Source of the DNA: Fonsecaea monophora
Taxonomy: Eukaryota > Ascomycota > Eurotiomycetes > Chaetothyriales > Herpotrichiellaceae
Length of the DNA stretch: 64,000 nucleotides
Direction: 5' to 3'
Assembly: GCF_001642475.1 (NCBI RefSeq)
Contig: NW_019173966.1
Location: 186,001 to 250,000, forward strand
Shown: in pieces, positions 1-12,507 of the stretch
How positions within the stretch are numbered: position 1 is the first letter of the stretch
How the letters are laid out: each line of letters starts with the position of its first letter
Notes under the pieces: model-generated
What the model was told of the DNA's origin: nothing
Seen by the model: the letters and a program-made list of their open reading frames with translations, nothing else
Databases searched by the model: none
Position numbers and translations under genes: made by a program

Positions 1-2658
1 CGACTGTTTCCATTCCTGAGTGAATCCAACCATCTGACAAATGACGAGCGATGTTTCCTCAACATTTCTGACTAAATCGGACTTCGCCCGAGGTTATGTC
101 CGCCATCGGACGCCTGATTTGGAATCCAATCTTTTCCAACCAAGCACCCCATGCGCACAAAGGAAGTGCCAAGGGGATCGATGGCGGGTCTTTTTTTGTT
201 TTATCCTTTTTGCTGCTCAATAATCGTTTACCAGTGCTCATTCAGCGACGCCAGATTGTGACGAGCAGATGGAGGAAATTTGAGGGCCACGGCATATACC
301 CGATATCAGAACAAGTGCTTCCACAACAGGAAGTAGGCGAATCCGTCCCTGCTTCTCGCTGATCGAGTACCAAGACAGATCGTGTTTCATCTCTGCCCCG
401 TCCTGCCCGTCCCTGATGATGGCAGCCAGTGTCGACGACTCGATGGCCAAGGGCACCAGCCCCTCAGTCGTAATTCCTGGGCGCAACCCTGACGACTAAT
501 AATCAACCTACTTACTCATCCTTGTGCGCAAACTCAATCTGGGACCTGATCTTGTTGCTGTCCCTGCCTCGAGCGATCAATCACAGCTCCAGGTCTGGAC
601 CCGATAGGGGTGATTGACGAACAAGCGCCTGGTCTTCTTCACCAAGGTGACCCTACCTTATTCGGGAAGTTACACGCTACTCTGCTCGAAAGAAAACGAG
701 CTTTTTGGGAGCTCAGCTGGATTATATTACATCAGCACGTCAGGAGGTTGGTGTGTCCAGGTAGAAGTACAATTTTGAGGTACCGGGCACGTGCTCACGA
801 TACGATTATACGAAGAGACAAGTACGGGATTAAGCTCGTGGATCCCAGCCTAATTATATTGACCTGATCGCCGATCTTCATTCTTCTGGAGTTCGGCAAG
901 CCGGACCCTGTGCGGTTACAGCCGTCCGAAGCTTGACCGATGTATCTATCTACAGTCTGGTGTCACTCGGTACCGAATATCGAAGCATCAGACACCTATC
1001 AGAAGGTTCGTTCTTGATTGCGAGTACGTCTCTGCATGTTGCTGGATCGGCGTTTAGATCCCCCACCCAACTGGATTCAACAAGAGCCATGTTGAGCTTG
1101 CTCGCCCTCCCTCTGGGTAGTGTCAATCCTGAGGATCGAGGTCGCAAGTCCAAACTCCAGATGCAGGTAGAACGACTTTCAATTCTAGCATCCTTCGAGA
1201 ATCCATTCTGCCTGAAGTTTCTTTTGGTTCTATTGGCGGGCCACCAATTCTGCCTGGCGAGTCAGCCTCCTTATCCCAGTCAGCGCTCGGCGTGGGGCTT
1301 CGCGTTCCCACCTCCTTTTTGGCTGAAAAGGGGAGCGAGATGGGGCTGGAAGGATTTGGTCGACGTCATCGTTGTTACATGGTCTCGGTGCTGGTCTGCT
1401 GGATCTACCGTAGCGGATGGGGCCATGCCAACTCGTACGAGTATCGAGACGGGTTTCCTCATCACTGAACAACGTTCTTACGAAGACTGGAATCTTTTAC
1501 ATTTGATCGTGACTGATAGCATCCCAGCCCTATTTTCGAGGTCGACAACGCGGATTCACTATGAGCCACACTTAAAGAGCCCTCCTTGTTGTTGGGCCTC
1601 CATCAAAGTCGACATCGTCGGCTCTTGCTCCCTAATTTGCTTGTCCGTCAAGGATAAATGTTGTTTGGGACTGTGATATATACAGCCATCAGTCTCCTCT
1701 AAAAGGGCAATATATCGGCCAGGGATCCTACGATCGAGATCTTTCTCTGCCTGCGTATTTCCCATCCAAGTGAGCAGCAGCAGCAGCTCCCGATGCTGGT
1801 TCGGATTTCTCGAATCACTCTTGTTGGCAGAAAGGCGCAGGACTTTGTTAGGCCGTTTGACCGACCCTTGACGTCTTGAGAGGACAAGATTTGAGTGCGT
1901 CTGGAAATGCCGACGTGTTGAAGAAAAGATCTTCCTATGCAAGAGATCCAGCTATCCGACTAACTAGCTAGACAGCCATCCATCCAGCCATCCAGCCAGG
2001 AAAATAATGCCATCAAACAGCTTTTGAAGAGGACTGGATGACTGCAATGAGGTGAGTCCTGGTCTGAAACCTACACTTACACATTTCTTTGTCTAGGTGA
2101 GAATCTCCAATCCCCAATACGAGGTGCAACAGACGGTCGGGACGTGCCATGTCGTCTGAATTTTGTCGTGGGTCTCGATGAGAATCACTTGCCTGTGGCT
2201 GAAGTGGGAAGTGGGAAGTGGTTTCGAAGAGACAATGTGACTTCGTACGCGGACGTGGGCGTGGACTACGGCCATAGCGCATGTCTGTTGCCCGCGGCAC
2301 CTGGTGGGCGCTGCGCAAATGATCTGGGCTCGAGCCGACGTGACCAAGCTGCAAGCACTGGACTGGACCAACAGACGGCTGTAGGCTGTAGGCAACAACT
2401 TGCTCTACCACGCTGGATGACAGCTGAATTGAAGCAGAGAGAACAGGACAGTGTGCATCAGTGACTCCTAGTCGTCTAGCCCGAACAAGTAAGTCCCTTG
2501 AGCGCGACACGTGCAATTCACATGACGCCTTTCCTTTGGCAGACAAGCGCAACATCCCTTGGGCTAGACTCGAGCTACCAAACTCTCTTTTCGATCCACC
2601 GACCCGAAGCATTTGACGTCGAGAAGGGACTGTGGATTGAACAGTTCACTAGTTCCCA
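1..2658. other. gene-poor stretch, no supported gene
   Basis: No frame on either strand gives a protein that I recognise or that shows splice-linked conserved segments. The longest open frame (about 933-1676, +) begins at TTG and reads as compositionally odd sequence. Small simple repeats are visible: an AGC run near 1774-1788 and CAGCCATC-type repeats near 1974-2000. The stretch could hold a non-coding transcript or decayed genes that I cannot identify. Confidence 0.5.
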
Positions 2659-3130
2659 ATGATATACATGACCTCTTTACTACTCTCAGATCTTCTTCAA
2701 CCACGCGGCACTGAAGTGTTCATCCGCGAGAACACGACGATTCCCGTCCCCAAAGTTCTCGACTTTAGCTGTCTCGGAGAAGGGGTTTACGAGCTGAAAG
2801 TGGAGCGTGGTACGCGGGACATGTCTTTCTTCCGTCAGAAACATCTTCGTCGACGACGACTTCAACGTCTTCGGCATCATCGACTGGGAATACTCGGGGC
2901 TTCTACCCGGACGAGTTCGATACCCCCCCGGGACCCATTCGTACAAGGAGAAGGGGGTACCACGATATCGACGCCGACAAGATCCCCCCCCGCCCCTCGC
3001 GCCTGGTCGATTTTCTTTCGCACAAGGGACACAACAAACTGCTGATGTTGGCCTGTCAGTTTTATCAATTGTGTTTGCCGAAACTGGCTGGCTCTTGCGA
3101 CGAAAATCGAAGGAGGGCGGAAAATCATAA
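2659..3130 (+). pseudogene. aminoglycoside phosphotransferase (APH)-family relic
   Basis: Two fragments typical of fungal APH/choline-kinase-like proteins lie in different frames. In one, RENTTIPVPKVLDF (about 2724-2768) resembles the N-lobe segment of the family. In another, NIFVDDDFNVFGIIDWEYSG (about 2841-2900) resembles the C-lobe segment that follows the catalytic HGD loop and contains the Mg-binding IDWE. The sequence between them is far too short for a kinase core, and the HGD position reads RGT. A third frame (about 2970-3110) reads like a degraded C-terminus. With an internal deletion, frame changes and the catalytic Asp lost, the gene is very unlikely to be functional. The family assignment rests on these two motifs only. 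Confidence 0.6.
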
Positions 3131-3888
3131 ACTGAATTGCATACACTGTCCTAACAGCATGCATGCATGAAGGAGCTATATGGGTTGTTTTTTTTCCCCG
3201 GGCTGGTGTGCCACGTACATACGTACGAACGCAACGGACGGCGTGACGGAAGGACTTCGGGGTTCATCATCTATTCTATTTTTCAAGTAATTAGTCCTCC
3301 AGTACTTTGCTCCTGGCCGTGGTCCTGGTTGCAGCAAGATACCGACCCTGCTATTCTGAGTCTCATTCTACCTCTTCCCCTCCCCCCCCCTCTTTTTTTT
3401 TTTCGCCCTCTGAAGGCCGGGCAGGCCGTCTGTTCCGACCACATCGTGCCGTGTCGTGGACTCAAACGGCCCCCGATCCTCGCATCACTCATCACCACTG
3501 CAGGCGACATACTATCCACATTCTCTTACTTGATGTTTGTTTCTCATAACAATGGATCAAACTATTAGAGAAACTCCTTGGTGATCGGGCACTATAGGTG
3601 GGCATGAGTGACCACGGAATAATGAATACCAACAGTAATGATAATAATATCTGATATCTGATGTCCGATATCCATATGCCACTCCCATTTCCACCGCCAC
3701 TGCGTCCCTGAACTCTATCCCATCCTTTTAGGGCTTTTTGTAGTGTGAATCCCAGACAAAAGTCGACTCGAACGTGTATGGATACCCCGTCGTAATGATA
3801 TGCGCCATAATCGAACCCTTGCTCAACTGGAAAAGGGCTTGTTCCTCATCCCTTCGTCAACATCATTGACATACCGAGGTCGTTATCG
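3131..3888. other. intergenic, 3' side of APC1
   Basis: Holds C- and T-rich tracts around 3380-3405 and an A/T-rich repeat of ATAT/GATATC type near 3640-3675. No coding signal is seen. It probably includes the APC1 3' UTR, since that gene reads leftward and stops at 3889. Confidence 0.5.
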
Positions 3889-6800
3889 TCACAACATCTC
3901 GTTGGCGTCATAGTCTCTCGCCCCATAATCCTCGTCGTTGGGCCCTGTCGTCAAATTCCACACCCTCCACTTCAGCTTCTCGATCACCTCTCTTCTCAGC
4001 CAGGTCCCTCCCCTGTCCGAGAACCATTTGTCCGCGTTGTCATTGCCACTGTCGCCCCCTCTAGGACTTCCCTCAACCCGCTCGGTTATTTGTTTTCTTC
4101 GATCATGGTCCTCATCCTCCCTTTCCCATCGATCCAACCAGGCGAACAACAACCTCAACTGCCACAGTTTGTCCTTATCAATCTGGCCATTCCCCGTGCC
4201 ACCGTTTTGGACCACAGGATCGCTCCGAGGGAGAACTCCTTGTTCAAACTCGAGTCGGGAATCCACAACTGTAGCTCTGCTCGTTTCCTTCCCATCTATC
4301 GGTGTGGGACCCAGAATCAGCGCTCTTTCCGCATGGTCAAAGTCCCTGAGAGGCCCAATCTCGAAAATCCACTCGAATGGGTTCGGGGTTGTTGACCTCG
4401 CGGCGCTCGCAGCTATGCCAGCTCCAGATACAGAGCTGGAGGCGAAGGTACTAGTATAGGAAGAAAAAGCATTGGGATCAATACTTGGAATTCCCATTGC
4501 CAAAGCCTTTGCTTGCAATTCCGCCATAAAAAGATTCTTCGGGGGCTCGTCGTAGACTGTCCGGCGCCGAAGGACCACATTCACGGCATTTTCGCTCTTG
4601 ATCTTTTCTCGCAGCGCTTGACCTCCAGCTTCAAAGTCTAGGTGACCATCCCAGAAGCCCTCGCCCTTGATGTCTATGGATTTAATGGTGTCGAATTCTG
4701 GTATCAATCCTGGCAAGGGGATTGTCTGCGTCTCGCCATTTTTCAGGTTGATGCGGCCGGTTATGCCACCCGGGACAGAGCCGCCTGCATCACCGTCTCT
4801 TGCCACGAGACAGCGCCCCTCGGCAGCAAGCACCCATAGATGCCGCAAAGCTTGAAGATGGCCGCGGTTGTCGAGGACGTCATTTGGAAAGATCGGATAG
4901 AAGGCGATACACAGGCTCGCAATTCCTAGATTTGAGGTTCCAAAGGTCCGTGTGCCACCAGCTAGGAACAATGCACCAAGCGCCATATGTGCCGCCAAGT
5001 GGCTTCCGAACGGCGTATCTTTATCGGTACGTCCATGAAGAGCACGCAGACGGCGCATAACGACTAAATCGCCTGAACCAGCCATAACGGTGGCTGAAGC
5101 CAGGGCTAGGGTGTCGAGGCAGTTGCGTACGCTGTTGAGGGTAATTTGTGAATCGTAGTTATGCGCAGGCAGACGGCTTAGGCGGATGAAATTGTCCAAG
5201 TAAGAGACGAGAAGATCGCGAACGTCTTGTCGTTGAGAGCCCGCGAATCTCAGTCCAATGGCAAAACAGACCCCGGCAATAATGTTGAAGAACGGCATGT
5301 CTTCAGTGCTGAGAAACTTCGTAGCCTTCAAATCGATTCTCGACCTATAGGGCTCGGGAAGCGACATACCGATAAAATCGTCCGTGGGTTGAATCGAGTC
5401 CCACATGATCAGGTGCCGCGCAAGAGTCCGAAGAAGGAATATATCTGGTCGCACATAGTCGAACTGGTGCAATGTATCTGGAATATCGACTTTCTGCGCG
5501 ATTGCTCTATCGTTGGTTTTCATGAAAATGAAAGCGATGGCCATGACAGCACCTGCCGTTGCACGGTCGAGGACATGGACCATATTCACATTCTTCGTGC
5601 CCACGGCGATGGTGAGAAGGCGTTCAACAACACCCATGTCATGGAGTCCATGAAGGCGTTTGCCCTGCCCGAGATTGATGAGCCCTAATGAAAATCCGGC
5701 GGCCAGGCGGTAACCCTCATCGCGAAGCACGTTGTCCAATGCAACACCCTCTTCGGGATCATCGTTCTCAATTTCTGACAGCATGACTTCAGACATGCGA
5801 CGGTGCTGAGAATTACAATACAAAAGCCCAATCCCCATAATTCCAGTGGTTTGTGTCAACGGAGATAGATTGAGTTCGGCTGCGCCAGGCGGCAGTAGAC
5901 GTGTGACGTGGACCGAGAGCAGCCGTGTGATCAAGGTGTCCATGGTCCCTAGGAAAGAGGCTGATAGTCCGAGTAAGAGTCCGACGGATGTCATCGTGTG
6001 CTTGGGTGTGAGGTACTTGAATGCAACCCATTTGGCTAGTGTTCGAAGATGTCCGTTGAGACCAAGAGCAAGTAAGAATCCAGCATGGCGGTTTGTCAAG
6101 TCAGGCGGCTTGTTGAATTGTATCCACGAGGTGTTGATTCCTTTGGCATCGGTCGAGATCATGAGGCCCGTCGAAGCGCCATTGTGGAAGAATGCCCAAC
6201 ACACCTTCTCTTCTGTATAGGTGGCTTTGTCGGCGCTGAAAGTCATGGCTTGAGCCCCCTCACTCGCGTTACGAGGTTTCATGATACATTGCAGACTGAA
6301 AGCGGGCGAGGGCACTCTTTCTGTGAGTAAGGGGACGCGCCCACTAAAATGCATCATACCTCGCCCTGCAGCCACAGACAATGTTCTGAGGGTGACATAC
6401 TGCGCTAGTTCCTTTTGCGCCTCTAACATGTCCACATCACTCCAGCCAGGCTCGGGTGTGCACTCCACGACGGGAGGTCGGCTCTGATTGACAAGTTTAG
6501 AAGCTTCTGAGAAGCGACGGTCCTCGTTAAATATCAACCGGCTAATAGCATGTCGGTCGGCTTCAGAAGATGCGTCCCATCTTTGAAGGGTTTCCGTCTC
6601 GGTTGTAGAGGAGCACACGGTGTGATAGTCCTTTACAGCTTCGTGTGATGGTGGCAGCACCAAGTGTGGCTTGTACGAATGGTGAGATAGATCGTAACCT
6701 CGGTGGGATGCAGCATCGCGTCCCAGGATCAGTTGATTCACCTGGTCTCCAATTTTGTCCGCCCTATACCGGTATGATGCAATTGTTTGATGGAATGCGG

Positions 6801-9800
6801 CAGCTACTCCGTCAGGAAGAGTGCTCAAGATGCGCTCGTTCAAGCCTGACCGAAGCAAAGCTGCGACTGCTTTGTGGGGACTGAGCTGGTCCTTAGCTTG
6901 ATCCATGAAGGTCAGGAGTTCTAACGTTCGGGGTGTCAGACTTGCTGCCTGCCACCACAATGGATGGTCATGGTTGCTCAGCTCCGGCAAACCAGATAAA
7001 CGAGTCAAGGTCAAAAATGGAGCAGGTGAAATTCCTTTGATCCACTTTTCATAATGCTCGTAGATCGACGGCGGTGGAAATGGTTGGGCGGGAATTCGGA
7101 GACCATCGAGTAGAGAGTCGTCGAACAAGTATTCAGCGACTTGTGCTGATTCGTGCCCGTAGTAAGTGTTGCTCCCAGCGGTCCAGTCTGTCCATCCTAG
7201 CCACAAACCCAGCTGTACGAGGGCGACCAATAAACGGGTCCTTGTATCCTTCCGGCCAGGATTTGCCACTGTGTTGAGTTTGTCTTCCTCGTAAAGGAGA
7301 TGAAGTCCGAGCAAAATGCTGGGTATGGCATTGCATCGCTGTTCTCTCTCTCTGTTGATCGAAGTTGGCAAATAACCCTCCGGTCCAAGGGCGCTTTCCC
7401 CGATGGGAGTCTGGGTATACTCTCTTGCCAGTGCGATGCATGTGAGCAGAAACGCGTTCTTCTTCTCGGGGGCACGTTCTTGAAAAGATGTGGCACTGGC
7501 CGCCCTTGAGTGCTTTGATTTTGGTGTCACTGTTGCTGTTTCGAGGGGTTTCTGAGACATCCATTCCCAAGCAGGCGCTTGCAGTCCTAATGCTTGGGGC
7601 ATTTCGTCTTCCGCATGATGCATGAGGTTGTAATTAGTAAGATCGATGGCACTTCCACTACTGGACCGAAGAAAAGCAGTTTTGGTCCGACGACGCGTTG
7701 GTGTGGACTGCGAATGCTGACTGCTGATGAAAGGCACCCCAAGCGAGAAGAGCACTACCAGCAGTGCAGTCCATTCAGAGGTCACTGGTGTTTCCCTGCC
7801 TTTCAACCACCTCGCCACCTCCCAGAAGGCAACGAGAAGGCTTTCCTGTTGGTTTGGACCTAGCACCATGTTACACATGTTGAGAACTTTTTGCACGAGA
7901 GGATCTTGAGGAGCAAGTTGGATTCCCAGCGCATGCCGGCGCTTGTCTTGATCAACAACGTAGATCTGTGCTTGAATGCCCGAGTCAAACAAGGCTTGAA
8001 TTTGTACATCTTTCGCCGGTATGACCCTCCTGATTCCCGTGTCTTTGTCTTTCCTAGGGCTATATGGCTGAGGGCTCACAAGCGGGTCGTAGATTGCGTA
8101 TCGAACAGGAAGTCCGATTTGGAAAGACGGAGACCATGGCGACTCGAGCTGCAAGCCAATCATCTGTGACCGGGACTGTGTTAAGACGACTAATCGCTGA
8201 ATAGATCTATCCACGACTGTGCAGGCGTCCTTTATGCCCGGTAAGCTGCGGACTTCAGCAGCTTTGAGCTCCAAGGAATGCTTGGACACGGTCGATTTTC
8301 TTGTACCGCCATAGATATGTCGTTTGACCAAAACCCTGATGATGGTCATCTCCTGTGTGCTCTTGTCCAGTACGCAAAGGTAGACGTCCCTTGTCTGCTT
8401 ACCATCCTGCTCGAATGAGGTGCCACTGCTCAGCTGCAAAACCTTTGTTTCGAATGCTGAATTGGACTCGGGAGCTGACTGCCGTCTGGGGAAGCTTTTG
8501 ACCTTGAAGAACCCGACGCTCTTAGGTAAATTGGTTTCTGGGCCGTCAAAGGTATCATCTTCGAGACGCGTGGATTGCCGCAATGGGTCAAACTCCTCTA
8601 ACAGAGCCCGAGCTGAAATATCCAAGAATGAAGTTCCATTACTTAGGATCGATGCATTTGTCGGAAAGGAGCTCCTCCGTCGAAAACCAAAGCTCTGCCG
8701 ATCATTGAAGCTGCCGATTGACTCGCCTCGTCTGCCCGCCCGATTCAGACTCTGTCGGCCTGCATGGCCCAGGGCAAGGTCATTGAAGGTGTTTCGATCG
8801 GTTGCGGGACCCAAATCCGTGCGTGCCAGCATTGAGCTGACTCTGCGGCTGATCGGGTTTGCACTCCGACGTCGCCAAATTCGGGCCCTAGTTGAGAAGC
8901 CAGATCATTTACTGGAAAGGACTTTTGCTCCTCCAAAGACGAGAACGGCCCACCGTCTGGATGTGAAGGCCGTGAGCCTAAAAGGCTTTCCCTGAGGGTG
9001 CCATGGTCTCGGCCATAGATGTTGGAACTCTTCCTCAAAGATGCGCGAGATTTGGCGTTACCATCCTGCCTGCTTCGTGCTTGTTGTTGCTCGCTCATGG
9101 CATCTCCGCTTACATGCCAGAGAGTGAAGGTAGCAGTTTTTTCGTTGAAGGTCAATGCCATGCAGACCGGTCGATCAATTGCCTTTTCAAAGCCGACTTC
9201 GTCGCCAGCAGTGATGTAGATTAACTTCTCTGAACGAGGGAGAGCATTGCATTCTTCGAGGGCTTCGCCTTTCCGGTTAGGGCTCCACACCACGAGACCG
9301 AGTTCTGACATGATTTCAGTGAATGAAAAGGTCCTAGGCATACCGCTGGCGCTGGAAGATAGTGGTCGAGGGTCCGAGTGCCGCTTCTCTGGCAAGATCA
9401 ATGATGGTCGAGAGCTGTTGTCTCCGATAGACGTCAGAGTCTCGTTGATGGTACTGAGGTCATGTTGGACATGTTCAACGAAGCCACCAGATTCCCTATC
9501 GCTTAGTTTGCGCTGTAGTATGAACCCGCATGGATACGGAAACGCAGACTCAACCTCAAAGGACAGAGGGAAAACATAGCTATCGCCTGAGAGAAGGAAT
9601 ATGTGAACCTGAGTTTTGAACACCACCACTAGACCACGGTCTCCAGGCTTCACGCGTTCATTCTGGTGTTGGCCACTGTTCTGGCCAGTACCAGGCTGAC
9701 CAAACCGGGTGACAAAGGCATGGAGAATAGTCTCCCCTTCAACACTGAGGTTCAGCGCTCTTTCAATTGCACCGTTCCTGGACCACACCACGCAATGTGC

Positions 9801-9968
9801 TGTGATGAGAATCTCCTCTTCCACCAATTTCGACGCATTTTTCTCGTATACGCGCGAGAGTGTCCATTTGTACAGTGAAGGCGATGGATCAGGAGGAAGT
9901 ATCGAAGCGGAAACAAGGTAGGGCACAGCGCTCGGTTCGTGCAGGCCGAGCGACTGGATTGAACTCAT
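3889..9968 (-). CDS. APC1: anaphase-promoting complex subunit 1 (APC1/BimE), with an apparent one-base frameshift
   Basis: Largest scaffold subunit of the APC/C ubiquitin ligase, acting in the nucleus to drive cyclin and securin destruction at mitotic exit. The N-terminal part has the family opening SLGLHEPSAVPYLV, which favours ATG 9968 over the upstream codon at 10010. The C-terminal half has the proteasome/cyclosome repeat region, for example GIMGIGLLYCNSQHRRMSEV and a later LGLINLGQGKRL. Two frames must be joined near 8845-8849: the upstream frame reads DVGVQTRSA, the downstream frame reads RRVSSMLARTDLG. These abut directly if one base is added. No GT donor of good quality in the required phase exists nearby, so an intron does not explain it. 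The restored length is about 2,026 aa, normal for fungal BimE. No other introns are evident. Confidence 0.93.
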
Positions 9969-10299
9969 GGCTCTGGAGTGGCGAAGGCAAGTCGACAGAC
10001 ATGAGGGCAAGGCGGCTTAAATTAGAGCAGGCAAGCATATCGATTTGCCGAAGTGCAATGTACTCTCAGTGGTCCTGGGGGTTCGGGCACATTTGGATGC
10101 AGTGAAAATAATGTTAATTGTTTAACTGTTTGACTGTCTTGACTGTGAAGACGCGTTCTCGACGCGATTTGGAGAAATTTAAAAGTTGCGCAGTTTGCGG
10201 CTCTTGCAGCATCAACCCGAATCCACATTGACCACAAGTTCACACAACCAAGAATTGTCCGTTCTTTCCTGCTTTGAGGTCGTGACACAATCTTGCAGA
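9969..10299. promoter_or_regulatory. divergent promoter between APC1 and the Nup37-like gene
   Basis: The start codons of the two divergent genes lie 331 bp apart, so this segment must carry both promoters and 5' leaders. It contains an A/T-rich core near 10107-10135. No specific factor site is claimed. Confidence 0.5.
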
Positions 10300-12507
10300 A
10301 TGCATCGATCGGCTGTGAGACAAAAAGGGCGATGGCAGCTCAGGTAAGTTCACCTTTCACGATTGCTGTGGCCTGGTCTGACCTTACAATCTAGCTATGA
10401 ACTCCCACACGAAGCATTCAGATCGCATGTCTACCCCCGACAGTCCTCAAATGGCTCGACCGTCATAGTCTACGGGCACGAACAAGGCTTGCGCATTGTA
10501 TGGTATGCTGGCAAGGGCTTCAAGCCACCAAAGAAAGAACTCCCGCCACCAAAGACAAATGGTTCTGCGAAGAGCAACGCTATGGTCATCGACCTCGACG
10601 ACGAGGATGATGACACGGCAGGGAAAGGAGAAGCCGACATAGGACCTGCCGAGTTCCAAGAAGATGAGGAGGAAGTGGACCCGTCGGCACCATACCGGGA
10701 TGTACTTCGGTATATCGACATACCCTTGGGAACAGCTGCCTCGAGGGTTGCAGTGCCACATATTGTGAAGGATCTCGCCCAGGCTCCTCCTGAGTCGTGG
10801 CCAGCTATCTACAGCGACCGCATCATTATTGCTGTCGCTTGCGCAGACCTCAGCATACGAGTCATCTCTGCTCCCCTTGATCCCCCTGCTCCAGGCGTGC
10901 ACGACCTTTCCAAGATGGGTGTACGAACATTGAAAATAGAAGGTCCAAACTCTCATCAACAGTTCATTTCCGATATAGCAATCACTCACACTGGTGTTCT
11001 TTCGCGGGAGCAAATGGACCTCGAGGAACAATCTCAGGCTAAGGTTCAGACTCGCTCACAATCTCAGCCTAAGCCGGGGAGTGCAGAATTTGAATCCGAA
11101 CGATGGTCACTTCTGGTTGCTTCAGTGTCGTCGACTGGTGCGGGACTGTTACTGATCCATCAAATTCCGCTACATAAGAATCAATTTACGACGAATGCTG
11201 ATTACCCTGTCCCGATTAGACGGACGTATCTTCGGTCGTCGTGCATCAGCGCGAGAGTTTCGTTCAATACTTCGCCTTACCCTGCTGAACGACATTCAAC
11301 TTTGCTCATTACGGTCCCGGCGGATTCCACTGTCAAGGTTTACCAGGTCTTCCCATCACATACTCGGGAGCGTCGAGGATCTACTGCAACAGCTGATTCT
11401 GTTTCCAGCACGCGCTCGACGAGAATGCCAGGCAGCGATCGCGGGAAATTCCTCATCACGCTGCTCCCATCCTTCAGGCAGGAGATCACGGAAGTTGCCC
11501 AACAGAGACGAAAACTAGTCTTAGATGCACGATGGCTCATCGCTGGCCGTGCCGTCGCAGCTTTGCTCGAAGATGGCGAATGGGGGATCTGGGACCTCGA
11601 GGCTGTGGGACCTACATCTTCCAGCTCTGGTGCCAACCTCCTTCGCGGGCATGGAAATATCTCAGGCATTCAAGGTGGTTCCTTGACACGTTTCGCTGTA
11701 CGATCACACCTCTTGCCCTCCGTGGATTCTAAGCAGAAATCTGCTTACAGTGAGGCACAACCAACATCCGGCTCTTTGGCGCCGATGACCCCATCGACCC
11801 GCAAGGTACGATCTGAGGGTTTGTTCCAAGGCTCAACGTCTACAAATAACTCATCAAAACCAAACAGTCAACGATGCTACGGGTCCATCTATGTCGAAGA
11901 AATGCTTCCAAACCGAGTAGCACACGACGAGTCCGTGCTCATAAGCTACGCACATGAAACCTTGTACATCTCTTCAATCCTCTCTTTCTGGAAGGGCGAG
12001 TCCAAACCAGTTCGCCTTCCGCCTCCAAACTTGGGGGGTCAAGTACCATTGTCACTCAGTCTGCTTCCTAGCTCAGAGCTCTCAAGCAATGGGTTTTCTG
12101 GGAGCAGTATCTTCGACAACGCAGTCTCTCCTGACTTTATTACACAGACATCTCACCGCCTCATTCTCTCGCTCAACCCGCTTTCTCCACGTTCCAGCGT
12201 CGTCGATCCGTCTACACAAACGATTGCGGCGCCGTCAGACCAAACATTACTCGCATCTGGCGATCTGGATGTTGAGGGCATGGACCGCCTCCTCGATGAC
12301 ATGGGGGGTATGGCAGCAACAAAGAAACCGATGAACCTCTTCACTAAGAGTGTAGGGTTCCGCATTGATGATGATGAGGACGATGGTGACGAGGATATTG
12401 ACATGGGAAGCCCAACACCAGCGAAAGGCAGGGGTTTGAAGATTCTGAATGGGAAAAAGGCGTTCGAAGGTGAACCAGCCGCAAACCCAAGGAGGTTGTT
12501 CACATGA
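10300..12507 (+). CDS. probable nucleoporin Nup37-like beta-propeller protein
   Basis: Model: exons 10300-10343 and 10395-12507. The 51-nt intron has donor GTAAGT and acceptor CTAG, giving 718 aa. The 14-residue first exon joins to YELPHEAFRSHVYPRQSSNGS, and a segment reading VYGHEQGLRIVWYAGKG follows. This arrangement resembles the start of fungal Nup37 WD40-type proteins of the Nup107-160/Nup84 complex. An acidic stretch (about residues 90-125, rich in D and E) interrupts the propeller. Several beta-blade-like segments follow (DRIIIAVACADLSIRVIS, LLITVPADSTVKVYQV, ARWLIAGRAVAALLEDGEWG). The C-terminus is acidic and then basic. The fold class is fairly clear; the Nup37 name comes from remembered similarity and could be wrong. 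The gene is head-to-head with APC1. Confidence 0.55.

Noticed and set aside
933..1676. 247-codon open frame on the plus strand
   Set aside because: Begins at TTG, has no domain-like pattern or splice partner, and its composition follows the DNA rather than a protein.
8840..8855. Programmed -1 ribosomal frameshift in APC1
   Set aside because: A -1 shift would give the right reading, but no X-XXY-YYZ slippery heptamer or downstream structure is apparent, and fungal APC1 genes are not known to need one.
10010..10010. APC1 start at 10010
   Set aside because: The added 14 residues do not resemble the family start, whereas ATG 9968 gives the conserved N-terminus.
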